Shown: positions 25,485 to 36,772 of the stretch, piece by piece | Layout: every line of letters begins with the position of its first letter | How positions within the stretch are numbered: the stretch's first letter is position 1 | From: Pirellula sp. | GTDB taxonomy: Bacteria; Planctomycetota; Planctomycetia; Pirellulales; PNKZ01 | NCBI GenBank assembly: GCA_013822735.1 | Contig: PNKZ01000024.1 | Span: 37,739 to 101,738, forward strand | Direction: 5' to 3' | Length of the DNA stretch: 64,000 nucleotides | The notes under the pieces: generated by a model | Databases searched by the model: none | What the model was told of the DNA's origin: nothing | What the model saw: the letters and a program-made list of their open reading frames with translations, nothing else | Position numbers and translations under genes: made by a program

Positions 25485-27056
25485 ATGCGTCGCATTGAAA
25501 TCTACGACACCACGCTCCGCGACGGCAGCCAAGGAGAAGGGGTCAGCTTCTCGCTGCAAGATAAGGTTCTCGTGGCCCGACGCCTTGCTGAGTTGGGCTT
25601 CGACTACGTGGAAGGAGGTTATCCTCTTTCGAACGACAAGGACGCCCAGTTCTTCCAGAAGGTGCGCGACGCGAAGTTCCCGCATACCCGGATCGCCGCC
25701 TTCGGTATGACGCGCCGCAAAGGGGTGCAGCCAGCCGACGATCCGGGCATGAAAGCCCTGATCGAGTCGGGCGCTCCGGCCGTGACGATCGTCGGCAAGA
25801 CATCCGATTTTCATGTGACGGAAGTGCTGCGCGTGTCGCTGGAAGAGAACCTCGCCATGATCAGCGAAACCGTGGCGTACTTCCGCTCACAAGGGCGTGA
25901 AGTGATCTACGACGCCGAGCACTTCTTCGACGGCTGGAAAGCCAATCCGGCGTATGCAGCCAAGACAGTGCAAGCCGCGGCCGAGGCGGGAGCGCGGATC
26001 ATCGTGTGCTGCGACACCAACGGCGGCACGCTCCCCGAAGATGTTGCGAAGTACATCAAAGAGGCAATTGCGGCGCTGAAGAAAACGAATACGCCTGTCG
26101 GAATCCATACACATAACGATTGCGAACTCGCGGTGGCCAACAGCTTGGCGGCCGTCGACGCCGGCGCCGTACAGGTACAAGGCACGATCAACGGCCTCGG
26201 CGAACGCTGCGGCAATGCCGATTTGGTTTCCGTTGTCGCGAACTTGGCGCTCAAGAAGGGTTACGAAGTCCTGCGGCCCGGCTGTGTGGAGAAGCTGACC
26301 GAGCTCTCGCGCTACATTTACGAGCTCGCCAATTTAAACCATCGGCCGAACCAGCCGTTTGTGGGAGCCAGCGCATTCGCACACAAAGGGGGTATGCACG
26401 TGCATGCAGTGAACCGTGTGTCGAGCAGCTACGAACATATTCCGCCGGAGAAGGTGGGCAACGAGCGTCGCGTACTCGTGAGCGAACTCTCCGGACGTTC
26501 GAATATTGAAGCCCTGACGGCGAAGCACAACCTGCAGCACGATCGCCAACTGATGGAGCGGATCCTGGGCGAAGTAGTAACGCTGGAGAACAAAGGATAC
26601 CAGTTCGAGGCGGCCGAAGGCTCCTTCGAGTTACTCGTGCAGAAGTGTGCGGGCCTGTATCGACCGCACTTTGAGCGAAAGAGCTTCCATGTGAACGTCG
26701 AGGCCGATCAAGAAGGGCGGATTACCACCGAAGCGACGGTGAAACTGCAGATCGGCGACCGCATCCGCCATGAGGTGGCCGAGGGAGACGGGCCGGTGAA
26801 CGCTTTGGACGCGGCCCTGCGAAAGGCGCTGATGGACGTCTACCCTAACTTGGCCGACATGCACCTCGTCGACTATAAAGTGCGGGTCATCAACAGCGAA
26901 GCGGCCACGGCCGCCGGCGTGCGCGTCGTCATCGAAAGCCGCGACGAGCATGATGTCTGGGGGACGATCGGCGTAAGTGAGAACGTCATCGAAGCTAGCT
27001 GGATCGCGTTGGTCGACAGTATTGAATTCAAATTGATGAAGGACGAACGGAAGTAA
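25485..27056 (+). CDS. cimA: (R)-citramalate synthase
   Basis: This 523-aa enzyme condenses acetyl-CoA with pyruvate to citramalate, the first step of the threonine-independent route to isoleucine. The DRE-TIM barrel starts RRIEIYDTTLRDGSQGEGVS. Metal ligands are seen in GIHTHNDCELAVANSLAAVD, and QVQGTINGLGERCGNADLVS is the family signature. The C-terminal regulatory LeuA dimer domain (about 385-520) includes VRVINSEAATAAGVRVVIES. The length and the C-terminal half fit the long CimA type and not homocitrate or isopropylmalate synthases. GGAAGA lies before the ATG. A strong hairpin separates it from valS, 106 bp downstream, so the branched-chain amino acid and valyl-tRNA genes are neighbours. 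Confidence 0.92.
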   Translation: MRRIEIYDTTLRDGSQGEGVSFSLQDKVLVARRLAELGFDYVEGGYPLSNDKDAQFFQKVRDAKFPHTRIAAFGMTRRKGVQPADDPGMKALIESGAPAVTIVGKTSDFHVTEVLRVSLEENLAMISETVAYFRSQGREVIYDAEHFFDGWKANPAYAAKTVQAAAEAGARIIVCCDTNGGTLPEDVAKYIKEAIAALKKTNTPVGIHTHNDCELAVANSLAAVDAGAVQVQGTINGLGERCGNADLVSVVANLALKKGYEVLRPGCVEKLTELSRYIYELANLNHRPNQPFVGASAFAHKGGMHVHAVNRVSSSYEHIPPEKVGNERRVLVSELSGRSNIEALTAKHNLQHDRQLMERILGEVVTLENKGYQFEAAEGSFELLVQKCAGLYRPHFERKSFHVNVEADQEGRITTEATVKLQIGDRIRHEVAEGDGPVNALDAALRKALMDVYPNLADMHLVDYKVRVINSEAATAAGVRVVIESRDEHDVWGTIGVSENVIEASWIALVDSIEFKLMKDERK

Positions 27057-27076
27057 TGCTGAACATTGGAATGCTG

Positions 27077-27118
27077 AATGCTGAACAAAAGCAGAGGACG
27101 TTTCTGCTGTTCGGCATT
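27077..27118 (+). other. Hairpin between cimA and valS
   Basis: A 10-bp stem AATGCTGAAC/GTTCGGCATT (one G-U pair), then a 3-nt bulge and a 6-bp stem AGCAGA/TCTGCT, closes a 7-nt loop. It lies 20 bp after the cimA stop and 44 bp before the valS start. There is no T-run, so it may be an mRNA processing or stabilising element, or a weak attenuator. AATGCTGAATGCTGAAC nearby is a short tandem repeat. Confidence 0.5.
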
Positions 27119-27162
27119 CAACGCTCCGCTGTCAGCATTCGCCGAACAAGACGGATCGAATT

Positions 27163-30435
<3,273 letters not shown>

Positions 30436-30440
30436 TGCTT

Positions 30441-30519
30441 CTGTAGGGAACGCCCTCCGTGGCGTTCCGAGCCCTATCAAGCGACGTGAGCGGAACGCCA
30501 CAGAGGGCGTTCCCTACAG
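30441..30519. repeat. Long-arm palindrome family, copy 2 (29-bp arms)
   Basis: Inverted arms 30441-30469 and 30491-30519 start CTGTAGGGAACGCCCTCCGT and differ at one base, which still pairs as G-U in RNA. The first 26 bp match the copy at 16412-16487. It begins 5 bp after the valS stop, in a convergent gene gap, and could act as a two-way 3'-end hairpin. Confidence 0.85.
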
Positions 30520-30526
30520 TGAAAGG

Positions 30527-30549
30527 CACTGCCGGACGAGCCGGCAGTG
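30527..30549. repeat. Short perfect hairpin repeat
   Basis: A 9-bp perfect stem CACTGCCGG/CCGGCAGTG with loop ACGAG is stacked directly after the long palindrome at 30441-30519, near the end of the convergent glycine-zipper gene. Confidence 0.55.
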
Positions 30550-30569
30550 GCACACCGTACGTTGCGTTT

Positions 30570-31211
30570 CTACCGCTGCGTGTACGAGAACCCGACGCCC
30601 ACGGCCGGCGGACCGGGAGGGCCGCACCAGCGGTGGTAGGCGCGGCGTGGCGGCGGGTAGTAGTACTCCTGCACGAGCACCGGTTGCGGCGCGGCGTAGT
30701 ATCCGGCGGGCATCGGTTGAGCGGCGACCATTTGCTGCTGTTGCGGCGGTCCGACGGTTTGCATCGTCGTGATCACGTGCTTCGCCACTCCCTCTTGTTG
30801 CAACAGGATCAGGTCGTTGGCGTCGAGCTTCTTCGCCATTCCGTTGGCGCGGACATGATTGGTGATGAGTTCCGGATCGATGCCGGAGCGCGACATCGAG
30901 ATCACGTCCCCCGTCGTCACTCCGCCCGGCGGCAATTGTCGCCCCATGCGAGCCTCGATCTCCGCGCGATTGCGGGCTTCGATCGAATCGAGTCCGGAGC
31001 CGACGGCCGCTCCGGCGAGCGTGCCGACGCCCGCACCGATGATCGCGCCTGCAGGCGTGTTGCCCGCCGCGTTACCTATCAGTGCCCCGGCACCGGCTCC
31101 GGTCAGCCCGCCAAAGAGGGCTCCCTTGTCGGCGTAGTAGGGCGAGGTACAGCCTGTTGTGGCCACGGGGACCAACAACAGCGAACCGACGGCGAGCATG
31201 CGGATGTTCAT
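30570..31211 (-). CDS. Glycine-zipper lipoprotein
   Basis: This 213-aa protein runs from ATG 31211 (MNIRMLAVGSLLLVPVATTGC). It has a signal peptide with Cys21 in a lipobox-like position. The longer frame to 31394 would place the signal internally. Residues 30-75 are a glycine-zipper array (GALFGGLTGAGAGALIGNAA and further G-x3-G repeats), which packs membrane-associated helices. Next comes a helical middle (IEARMGRQLPPGGVTTGDVI and ITNHVRANGMAKKLD) and a Gln/Pro/Tyr-rich tail with YYYPPPRRAYHRW. Related planctomycete proteins are anchored in the cell envelope and have no known function. It is convergent with valS and divergent from the sulfhydrylase gene. Confidence 0.72.
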   Translation of the reverse strand: MNIRMLAVGSLLLVPVATTGCTSPYYADKGALFGGLTGAGAGALIGNAAGNTPAGAIIGAGVGTLAGAAVGSGLDSIEARNRAEIEARMGRQLPPGGVTTGDVISMSRSGIDPELITNHVRANGMAKKLDANDLILLQQEGVAKHVITTMQTVGPPQQQQMVAAQPMPAGYYAAPQPVLVQEYYYPPPRRAYHRWCGPPGPPAVGVGFSYTQR

Positions 31212-31356
31212 AATACCGCGACGGGTGGTCGCGTGTTCCGGGTCGAAGCGGAAAGTCAGACGGTGCAGACCTTGCGGGGGCGGAATTATGCCCATCGTTG
31301 GGAATTGCGGCAATCGGAGAATCGCGAGGTCGCGGCAAAACGGGGCAAGCTCCCCC

Positions 31357-31385
31357 TTGTGGCACGCCGGGGCCGGGGGTAGTAT
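31357..31385 (+). promoter_or_regulatory. Promoter of the sulfhydrylase gene leader
   Basis: TTGTGG (31357-31362) and TAGTAT (31380-31385) are separated by 17 bp, placing transcription start near 31392. The 5' leader before the coding start at 31617 is then about 225 nt. Confidence 0.5.
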
Positions 31386-31391
31386 CGAAGT

Positions 31392-31556
31392 CAACGGGAT
31401 TTGCGGCCGCTTGCAGCCGGGCGAACCGAGTTTTCAACACTCGTTCGGGCCACTGCTAAAGAGCCTGCGTTGCCGGCATCGCACGAGCGAGCCGAAGCGT
31501 ATAACTCGAATGAAGCGAGCCGCGTCACCCTCCCCGGGGTAACGCGGCTTTTTTTG
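31392..31556 (+). promoter_or_regulatory. Candidate structured leader / attenuator or riboswitch
   Basis: This is the leader of the O-succinylhomoserine sulfhydrylase-type gene. It contains several potential stems, including an interrupted CGAACCGAG/CTCGTTCG hairpin and the palindrome TGCCGGCA, and ends in an intrinsic terminator 60 nt before the start codon. A terminator inside the leader of a methionine-pathway gene suggests conditional termination. The segments ATTTG, CTTGCAGCC and GCTAAA recall SAM-II, but the P1 and P2 pairings of that class cannot be formed, so no known class is assigned. Confidence 0.45.
31518..31556 (+). terminator. Intrinsic terminator within the leader
   Basis: An 8-bp stem AGCCGCGT/ACGCGGCT is extended by ACCC/GGGT after one mismatch and followed by seven T residues. 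It lies 61 nt before the ATG of the downstream gene on the same strand. It faces away from the minus-strand gene on the left, so it can only serve a transcript entering the sulfhydrylase gene. Confidence 0.85.
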
Positions 31557-31616
31557 TTGGAGCGGAGAATCCCCAGCCGCGGCAATTGCGCGGTCGCACC
31601 TAACGGGAGATTTTCC

Positions 31617-32798
31617 ATGAGTGATACCGATCATTTTTCGACGTTGTCCGTTCACGCCGGCGAAGCTCGCCAGAAGCCGGGCGACTCGCTAACCGACCCG
31701 ATCTTCTGCGCCTCGACGTATTCGTTCGAGAGCACGGCGGCGGTGATCGAATACAACGAGAAGAAGCTGCCGCGCGAAGAATACGGCCGCTATGGCAACC
31801 CCAACGAAAAGACCGCCGAGAAGAAACTCGCGGCGCTCGAAGGGGCGGAAGACGCCATTCTCTATTCCAGCGGCATGGCGGCGATCGTCGGCCTGCTGAT
31901 GACGAAGCTGAGCGCGGGCGACGAAGTGGTGTTCTTCGACGAGTGTTACCACCGCAGCCGCGAATTTTGCGTCAAGCACATGTCGCGCTTCGGCGTGGTG
32001 ACCAAGCAAGTGAAGACCGGCGATTACGCGGCGATGGAGCAAGCGATTACGCCGCAGACGAAGCTGCTGATCAGCGAGTCGCCGACGAATCCGCATTTGA
32101 GCGTGATCGATTTGGAGAAGTTCGTCGCCGTGGCCAAGCGGCACGGCGTGGAAACCTTGATCGATGCGACGCTCGGCACGCCGCACAACATTCGCCCGAT
32201 CGCGGCCGGCGTCGATTACGTGCTCCACTCCGCCACGAAGTATCTCGCAGGCCACAACGATTTGCTCGCCGGCGTGATTCTCGGCAAGACGGCGCAACTC
32301 GAACCGGTGCGCAAGTTGCGAGGCATCCTCGGGGCGATCAATTCGCCGCACAACATTTATCTGCTCCTGCGCGGCTTGAAGACGTTCGACCTGCGGATGG
32401 AACGCCACAACGCCAACGGCCTGGCCGTCGCACGGTTCCTCGCGGCGCATCCGAAAGTCGAGCGCGTTTACTACCCAGGCCTCGAATCGCACCCGTATTA
32501 CGAAGTGGCGAAGCGCAACATGCGCGGCTTCGGCGGCTTGGTCACGTTCACCATTCGCGGCGCCGATTGGAAGCAAACGGCCCGCGTCGTCGACTCCGTC
32601 AAAATTCCGCGGATTGCGCCGAGCTTGGGAGGCGTCGAGTCATTGATCGAGCAGCCGCTCGTGATGAGCTATCTCGATTATCCGCCCGAAGTACGCGAGC
32701 AATTCGGCATCTACGACAACATGATCCGGCTCGCCTGCGGCATCGAAGACACGCAGGACCTCATCGACGACCTGAAGCAGGCGCTCGAACAGATTTAA
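31617..32798 (+). CDS. metZ: PLP-dependent O-succinylhomoserine sulfhydrylase / cystathionine gamma-synthase
   Basis: This 393-aa Cys/Met-metabolism PLP enzyme makes homocysteine or cystathionine from an activated homoserine. The ATG at 31617 follows GGGAGA. Family motifs are TLSVHAGEARQKPGDSLTDP, YGRYGNPNEKTAEKKLAALE, LYSSGMAAIV, the PLP-contacting Asp in LIDATLGTPHN, and PLP-lysine Lys208 in LHSATKYLAGHNDL. APSLGGVESLIEQP and RLACGIEDTQDLIDDL close the protein. The subtype (sulfhydrylase or transsulfuration enzyme, and which homoserine ester) cannot be fixed from sequence by eye. It follows a terminator-bearing leader, so it is probably regulated by premature termination. Confidence 0.85.
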   Translation: MSDTDHFSTLSVHAGEARQKPGDSLTDPIFCASTYSFESTAAVIEYNEKKLPREEYGRYGNPNEKTAEKKLAALEGAEDAILYSSGMAAIVGLLMTKLSAGDEVVFFDECYHRSREFCVKHMSRFGVVTKQVKTGDYAAMEQAITPQTKLLISESPTNPHLSVIDLEKFVAVAKRHGVETLIDATLGTPHNIRPIAAGVDYVLHSATKYLAGHNDLLAGVILGKTAQLEPVRKLRGILGAINSPHNIYLLLRGLKTFDLRMERHNANGLAVARFLAAHPKVERVYYPGLESHPYYEVAKRNMRGFGGLVTFTIRGADWKQTARVVDSVKIPRIAPSLGGVESLIEQPLVMSYLDYPPEVREQFGIYDNMIRLACGIEDTQDLIDDLKQALEQI

Positions 32799-32816
32799 AC
32801 GCCGCAGATCGAACCG

Positions 32817-33236
32817 CTACGCCTTGCAAATCATCACCGGGCAATGCGCCTTGCGCAGCACCGTTTCCGCAGTGCTGCCGAGAAGTGCGTGCCGGAGCGT
32901 GGCGTCGTCGTGCGAGCCTAGCACCACGGCATCGATCTGCTCGTCGTGAATGAGCTTGAGCAGTTCCGTCGCCGCATCGCCGGCCAGGATGCGATGTTCG
33001 CACGGCACGCCCGAGTCCGACGGGCACAGCTCGGCCAGACGTTTGGCAAGCTCCGCGATGCCGGGATCGGCGAGCCCCTGATAGATCGAGCCGAAGTGCG
33101 AAGTCGGTTGTCCCGGCTCCACCGCGGCGATGAGCAAGCTCGCCCCCGTCGCCTGGGCCAACGCCGAAGCCCACTCGAGCGCTTTGCGGCTCGCGGGGCT
33201 GAAGTCGACTCCCAGCAAAATCTTACGGGCTTGCAT
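32817..33236 (-). CDS. Universal stress protein (UspA family)
   Basis: This 139-aa single-domain Usp starts at ATG 33236 (MQARKILLGVDFSPASRKAL). The extra basic N-terminus of the longer frame is not family-like. The fold is seen in LLGVDFS, the C-terminal nucleotide-binding loop VVLGSHDDATLRHALLGSTA and the final CPVMICKA strand. The usual G-x2-G of the ATP loop reads GSHDD, so ATP binding may be lost or weak. Usp proteins act in survival of starvation and oxidative stress. It is convergent with the sulfhydrylase gene, 18 bp from its end, and 28 bp downstream of the lipoprotein gene on its strand. Confidence 0.9.
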   Translation of the reverse strand: MQARKILLGVDFSPASRKALEWASALAQATGASLLIAAVEPGQPTSHFGSIYQGLADPGIAELAKRLAELCPSDSGVPCEHRILAGDAATELLKLIHDEQIDAVVLGSHDDATLRHALLGSTAETVLRKAHCPVMICKA

Positions 33237-33264
33237 CGCGGGGCCTGCGCTTGGTTGGCGTCGC

Positions 33265-33783
33265 TTACGTGGCGTTTTCCGGCGGCGTCTCCATCTCTTC
33301 AATCCCGGATATGGTCAACTCGGGAAGTGCGGCACGCAGCGCCTGTACGGCTGCCGGCGAAAGCAACGGCACCGGCACAATCGTATCCATTTTTACTTTC
33401 TTGCCGTCGCCGGCATCTTGATATTCCGTCCGCACAATCGTCTTCGCACTCCCCACTTCCAAGGAAACGAGCTTCTTCATCTTCTTCAGGCTCGGCACGC
33501 AAGCATCCGTGATGGGCGTATTGGTTAGAACCAAACGAGCGAGCTCCGGAATCTCCGCCAGCTTGGCGATGAACGCGTCGTTGATCTTGCTGTTGGTGAG
33601 ATCCACCTCAAAGATTCCGACTTCGGGACTGAACGACGCGACCCCTTCATACTGCTTGATCTCGTCGAAGATCGCTTGCTGACTTTCCGGTAGTCCCGGG
33701 GGCCCTCCCCCGCCGCAACCGATAATGCCCGACATCGCGGCCGCCCAAGCCAACACGGCCGCCGTGAGAAATCTTTTGTGCAT
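33265..33783 (-). CDS. Lipoprotein with leucine-rich-repeat-like fold, unknown function
   Basis: This 172-aa protein starts at ATG 33783 (MHKRFLTAAVLAWAAAMSGI, then IGCGGGG). The lipobox IIGC with Cys at about 22 is convincing. The mature part holds LRR-like units (IFEVDLTNSKINDAFIAKLA, LARLVLTNTPITDACVPSLK, KKLVSLEVGSAKT), a short ribonuclease-inhibitor-type solenoid often seen in planctomycete exported proteins. The C-terminal section PVPLLSPAAVQALRAALPEL continues the pattern. It probably binds a partner at the membrane surface; the partner is unknown. It may be co-transcribed with the uspA-like gene that follows. Confidence 0.7.
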   Translation of the reverse strand: MHKRFLTAAVLAWAAAMSGIIGCGGGGPPGLPESQQAIFDEIKQYEGVASFSPEVGIFEVDLTNSKINDAFIAKLAEIPELARLVLTNTPITDACVPSLKKMKKLVSLEVGSAKTIVRTEYQDAGDGKKVKMDTIVPVPLLSPAAVQALRAALPELTISGIEEMETPPENAT

Positions 33784-33882
33784 GGCGTTCACGATCAACT
33801 TCCAAAAATGGGGCGTGCGAAATCAACCTTCTCGTCTATTTCAATCGTATCAACCCGGGCACGTGAAGCAACCGCTACGCGT

Positions 33883-35850
33883 TCATTCCAGCGGGTCTTC
33901 CCAAACGGTGTGATACGCTCCGGCCGCTTCAAAATACTCCAGCAAGTCGCGATAGAACGGATGCCCGCCGAGCGTCGCCGAATCGCCGACGACGATGAGC
34001 TTTCGTTTGGCCCGCGTGAGCGCTACGTTCATCCGTCGTACGTCGCTCAAAAAGCCGATCTCGCCGGTTTCGTTCGACCGCACGAGCGACACGATCACCG
34101 CCTCTTTCTCACGTCCTTGAAATCCGTCGACCGAATCGATCTCGGCATCGACGTCGTCGAGCAGCTCGCGGAGAAAACGCACCTGCGCGGCATACGGGGC
34201 AATGACGGCGATCTGCTTGGGTTCGATCCCGGCCTCGATCAAGCGACGGACCTTCCGCGCCACGAGGCGAGCTTCCTGCTCGTTGAAACGGCTCTCCCCG
34301 TCGACGGCCGCGGTTTCTTCAAATCCCGCTCCCGCCGTATCGATAAATTCCAGCGGCGTGGTCGTTAGGTCGCTGCTCACGACGTTCGGCAAGTCGCTCA
34401 ACAATCGCCCGGCGGCGCTCGGGTCGGCCGTGAGCTTGCCGGAATAAAACTCGCGCGAAGAGAATCCCATGATTTGCTCGTGCATGCGGTATTGCACGCT
34501 CAACATCCGCGACCACGGCACGGCGGCATTCTGCTTTTCTGCATTGGCCTTCAGGAGCCGCTCCATCAAGCTTTCGTTGAAGCCTTCGGCCGTCGCTTCG
34601 GTCGACACGACCGTGGCCGGCAATTGGCAATGATCACCGGCCAACACCAGCCGTTCGGCGCGCGGCAGCGGAATCCAGGTCGGCGGCTCCGTGGCTTGCG
34701 CGGCTTCGTCGATGCACACCCAATCAAACTCACGGTCGCCGAGCATCCGATCGTCGAGCCCGGTGAGCGTGGCGCAGATCACTTCCGCCTCATTGAGCAG
34801 GTGGTCTTCGATGCGCTCTTCGATCCGCCGCGCTTCCGCCGACAATTGTTTCGCTTCGGAACGAATGGCTTGCTTCTCGCCGCGCATCGGCTTAGCCCGC
34901 GTGTATTTGCCCGCCTTGCGAAAAAGCTTCTCCGCCTCGCGCAGTAATTTCTCCGCCACCTTTTGGTCGGGATGGTTCTCCACCAAATAGTCGAGCGTAT
35001 GCTCGCGCAAGGCCGCCGACACGCGCGCCGGGTGCCCGAGCCGAACGACGCGCACTCCGCGCGTCACGAGGCGGTCGAGCATGTTGTCGACCCCCATGTT
35101 GCTCGGCGCGCAGGCCAAGACCTTGTCGCCGCGCATCACCACGCGACGGATGAACTCCACGAGCGTCGTCGTCTTGCCGGTGCCGGGCGGGCCGTGAATG
35201 ATCGCCAAATGATCGGCGGTTAGGCAGAACCGGACGGCGTCCTGTTGTGAGGCATTGAGCGTCGTTTCGCTGAAGAAGGCCGTATCATTCGGCGTTTCCT
35301 TCAGCACGCGATAGTTCGGTTGCTTCTCTCCCAGCAGCAACTTCCGCCAATGCGTGACCCGTCCCCGTTCGGCATCGCGCGCATTGCGCAAAGCATCGCG
35401 CTGCCGTTGTCGGGCCGTTTCGTCCGAGGCGTAGTCAATGCGCCATGAGGGCGCTTCGGCATCGTCCGGCACGCTCGGTAGTGCGATGGTAAGCGTTCGC
35501 TCCGAACGATCGGCGACGATCCCCCGCAACATCGTACCGCCGTCGATCTCTTCCGGCGTCAGCACCACCGGCGTGCCCCGGCCAAAGCGATGCCACGGCA
35601 GTTTCATGGTGCGATTGCGTTTGCAAAAAGTCATGAGCCAGCGACCGCCGAGCCCCGCCGTTTCATCTTCCACGGCCATTTCGATCAGCGTGTTGCCGAG
35701 CTTCTCCGCCTCCGCGCCCGACATCCGCTGCGCCCGCGCGCGAAGTTGTTCGGCCTCGGCCTGCGCTTCCAGCTGCAAGAGCCGCATCAAACGATCAAAG
35801 TGATTTTCCGACAAATTCCGCTCGCTCTCGTGCAAGGCCGCTGATGACAA
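33883..35850 (-). CDS. Superfamily 1 (Upf1/IGHMBP2-like) helicase
   Basis: This 655-aa helicase has Walker A HGPPGTGKTTTLVEF (about 216-230), motif II CIDEAAQATEP, motif III RLVLAGDHCQLPATV, and the C-terminal RecA domain with LSVQYRMHEQIMGFSS, SVDGFQGREKEAVIVSLVRS and NVALTRAKRKLIVVGD. It therefore belongs to the SF1B Upf1-like group, which unwinds DNA or RNA 5' to 3'. The N-terminal 150 residues include a helical stretch and a small beta-barrel-like segment. The start is uncertain: TTG 35850 directly abuts the stop of the upstream DUF1080 gene (TAG then TTG), and TTG 35835 or ATG 35787 are alternatives. The role in this organism is unknown. Confidence 0.88.
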   Translation of the reverse strand: MSSAALHESERNLSENHFDRLMRLLQLEAQAEAEQLRARAQRMSGAEAEKLGNTLIEMAVEDETAGLGGRWLMTFCKRNRTMKLPWHRFGRGTPVVLTPEEIDGGTMLRGIVADRSERTLTIALPSVPDDAEAPSWRIDYASDETARQRQRDALRNARDAERGRVTHWRKLLLGEKQPNYRVLKETPNDTAFFSETTLNASQQDAVRFCLTADHLAIIHGPPGTGKTTTLVEFIRRVVMRGDKVLACAPSNMGVDNMLDRLVTRGVRVVRLGHPARVSAALREHTLDYLVENHPDQKVAEKLLREAEKLFRKAGKYTRAKPMRGEKQAIRSEAKQLSAEARRIEERIEDHLLNEAEVICATLTGLDDRMLGDREFDWVCIDEAAQATEPPTWIPLPRAERLVLAGDHCQLPATVVSTEATAEGFNESLMERLLKANAEKQNAAVPWSRMLSVQYRMHEQIMGFSSREFYSGKLTADPSAAGRLLSDLPNVVSSDLTTTPLEFIDTAGAGFEETAAVDGESRFNEQEARLVARKVRRLIEAGIEPKQIAVIAPYAAQVRFLRELLDDVDAEIDSVDGFQGREKEAVIVSLVRSNETGEIGFLSDVRRMNVALTRAKRKLIVVGDSATLGGHPFYRDLLEYFEAAGAYHTVWEDPLE

Positions 35851-36525
35851 CTACTTCGTTTCGCCGACGATCGGCCGTAGTTCCACGTTGCGAATCGCCG
35901 CTTTGGTCAGCCAGGTGGAAATCCCGAGCGGACGCGAGAGTTCGACCTCGGAGCGTACCGAGAGTTTACGACCGGCGATCTTCACGTCGACGATCGACTT
36001 GCCGTCGAGCCACGCTTGCACTTTCGCATCGGTCACGCGCAACCGCACTTTGTACCAATGGTCGCGATCGAAATCGACGTAGCTCGTCGTTTCGTTGGAC
36101 GACGCGTCGGCATCGTCGATGCTTGAGAGCCCGACCGTTGCTCCTCCCCAACCGCCGAGGATCAAGCTCAACGCTTTGTCGCGCACCGGAAACGTCAGGC
36201 CGCAAAAGAAGTCGTCGCCGTCGATCCGCTTCGCCTCGAGCGTGAGTTCGTAGTCGATGGTCGGCAGCTTCGCGGCATCGGTCCACGTGATGCCGGTCAT
36301 GTTGTTCCCCATCTCCAGCACGATCGCTCCGTCGACCACGCTCACCTCCCCTTCCCCGCCAAACTCCGTCGACTTCCAACCGGCAAGCGTCTTGCCGTCG
36401 AAGAGTTTTTGCACTTTGCCGTTCGGTTCCGCAGGTGGCTCCGCGGCCGAAGCAAAGCCGAAAATCGCAAGCGCGACGAACACGATTCCCAGCAACGACG
36501 GCAACGGCAGAATAACGCGCGGCAT
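35851..36525 (-). CDS. Secreted DUF1080 (LamG-like, 3-keto-disaccharide hydrolase) protein
   Basis: This 224-aa exported protein starts at ATG 36525 (MPRVILPLPSLLGIVFVALA, cleavage near ASAAEP). The mature domain is DUF1080, a concanavalin-like beta-sandwich: VQKLFDGKTLAGWKSTEFGG, WTDAAKLPTIDYELTLEAKR, FFCGLTFPVRDKALSLILGG, DRDHWYKVRLRVTDAKVQAW and the closing AAIRNVELRPI. The family is greatly expanded in planctomycetes, and some members hydrolyse 3-keto-glycosides. The TAG stop is immediately followed by the possible TTG start of the helicase gene. A 134-bp TIR repeat element lies 56 bp upstream of this start. Confidence 0.85.
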   Translation of the reverse strand: MPRVILPLPSLLGIVFVALAIFGFASAAEPPAEPNGKVQKLFDGKTLAGWKSTEFGGEGEVSVVDGAIVLEMGNNMTGITWTDAAKLPTIDYELTLEAKRIDGDDFFCGLTFPVRDKALSLILGGWGGATVGLSSIDDADASSNETTSYVDFDRDHWYKVRLRVTDAKVQAWLDGKSIVDVKIAGRKLSVRSEVELSRPLGISTWLTKAAIRNVELRPIVGETK

Positions 36526-36580
36526 GGTTCGACTCGGCAAGGGTGTTTTTTGAGATGTCTTGGGGTAGCGATCGGCCGGC

Positions 36581-36714
36581 ACTTACGTCGATTCGTCCGA
36601 CCACCGCGTGCGCAGATAACTCGACCTATCTGCGCACCCCTTGTGGGTTTTGGGGTTGTGCGCAGATAACCCAGAGTTATCTGCGCACGCGACGGACGGC
36701 TCGTCGACGTAAGT
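36581..36714 (-). repeat. 134-bp TIR element with two hairpins, copy B (inverted)
   Basis: Inverted ends ACTTACGTCGA (36581) and CGTCGACGTAAGT (36702-36714) bound the element. Two hairpins share arms: GTGCGCAGATA/TATCTGCGCAC (36609-36637) and GTGCGCAGATAAC/GTTATCTGCGCAC (36658-36688). The core CCCCTTGTGGGTTTTGGGG is the reverse complement of the core in copy A at 16245-16374. The arms and core are conserved while the segments between TIR and hairpins differ, which suggests selection on structure. Confidence 0.85.
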
Positions 36715-36772
36715 CACCGTTGTGCGAGGCGTCGATTCGCAGTTTGGCAACTGCCGAGGAACCGACTCCCCT

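Noticed and set aside
31392..31480. SAM-II riboswitch
   Set aside because: Short matches (ATTTG, CTTGCAGCC, GCTAAA) are present, but neither the P1 stem nor the P2 pseudoknot can be paired, and the spacing between parts is too long.
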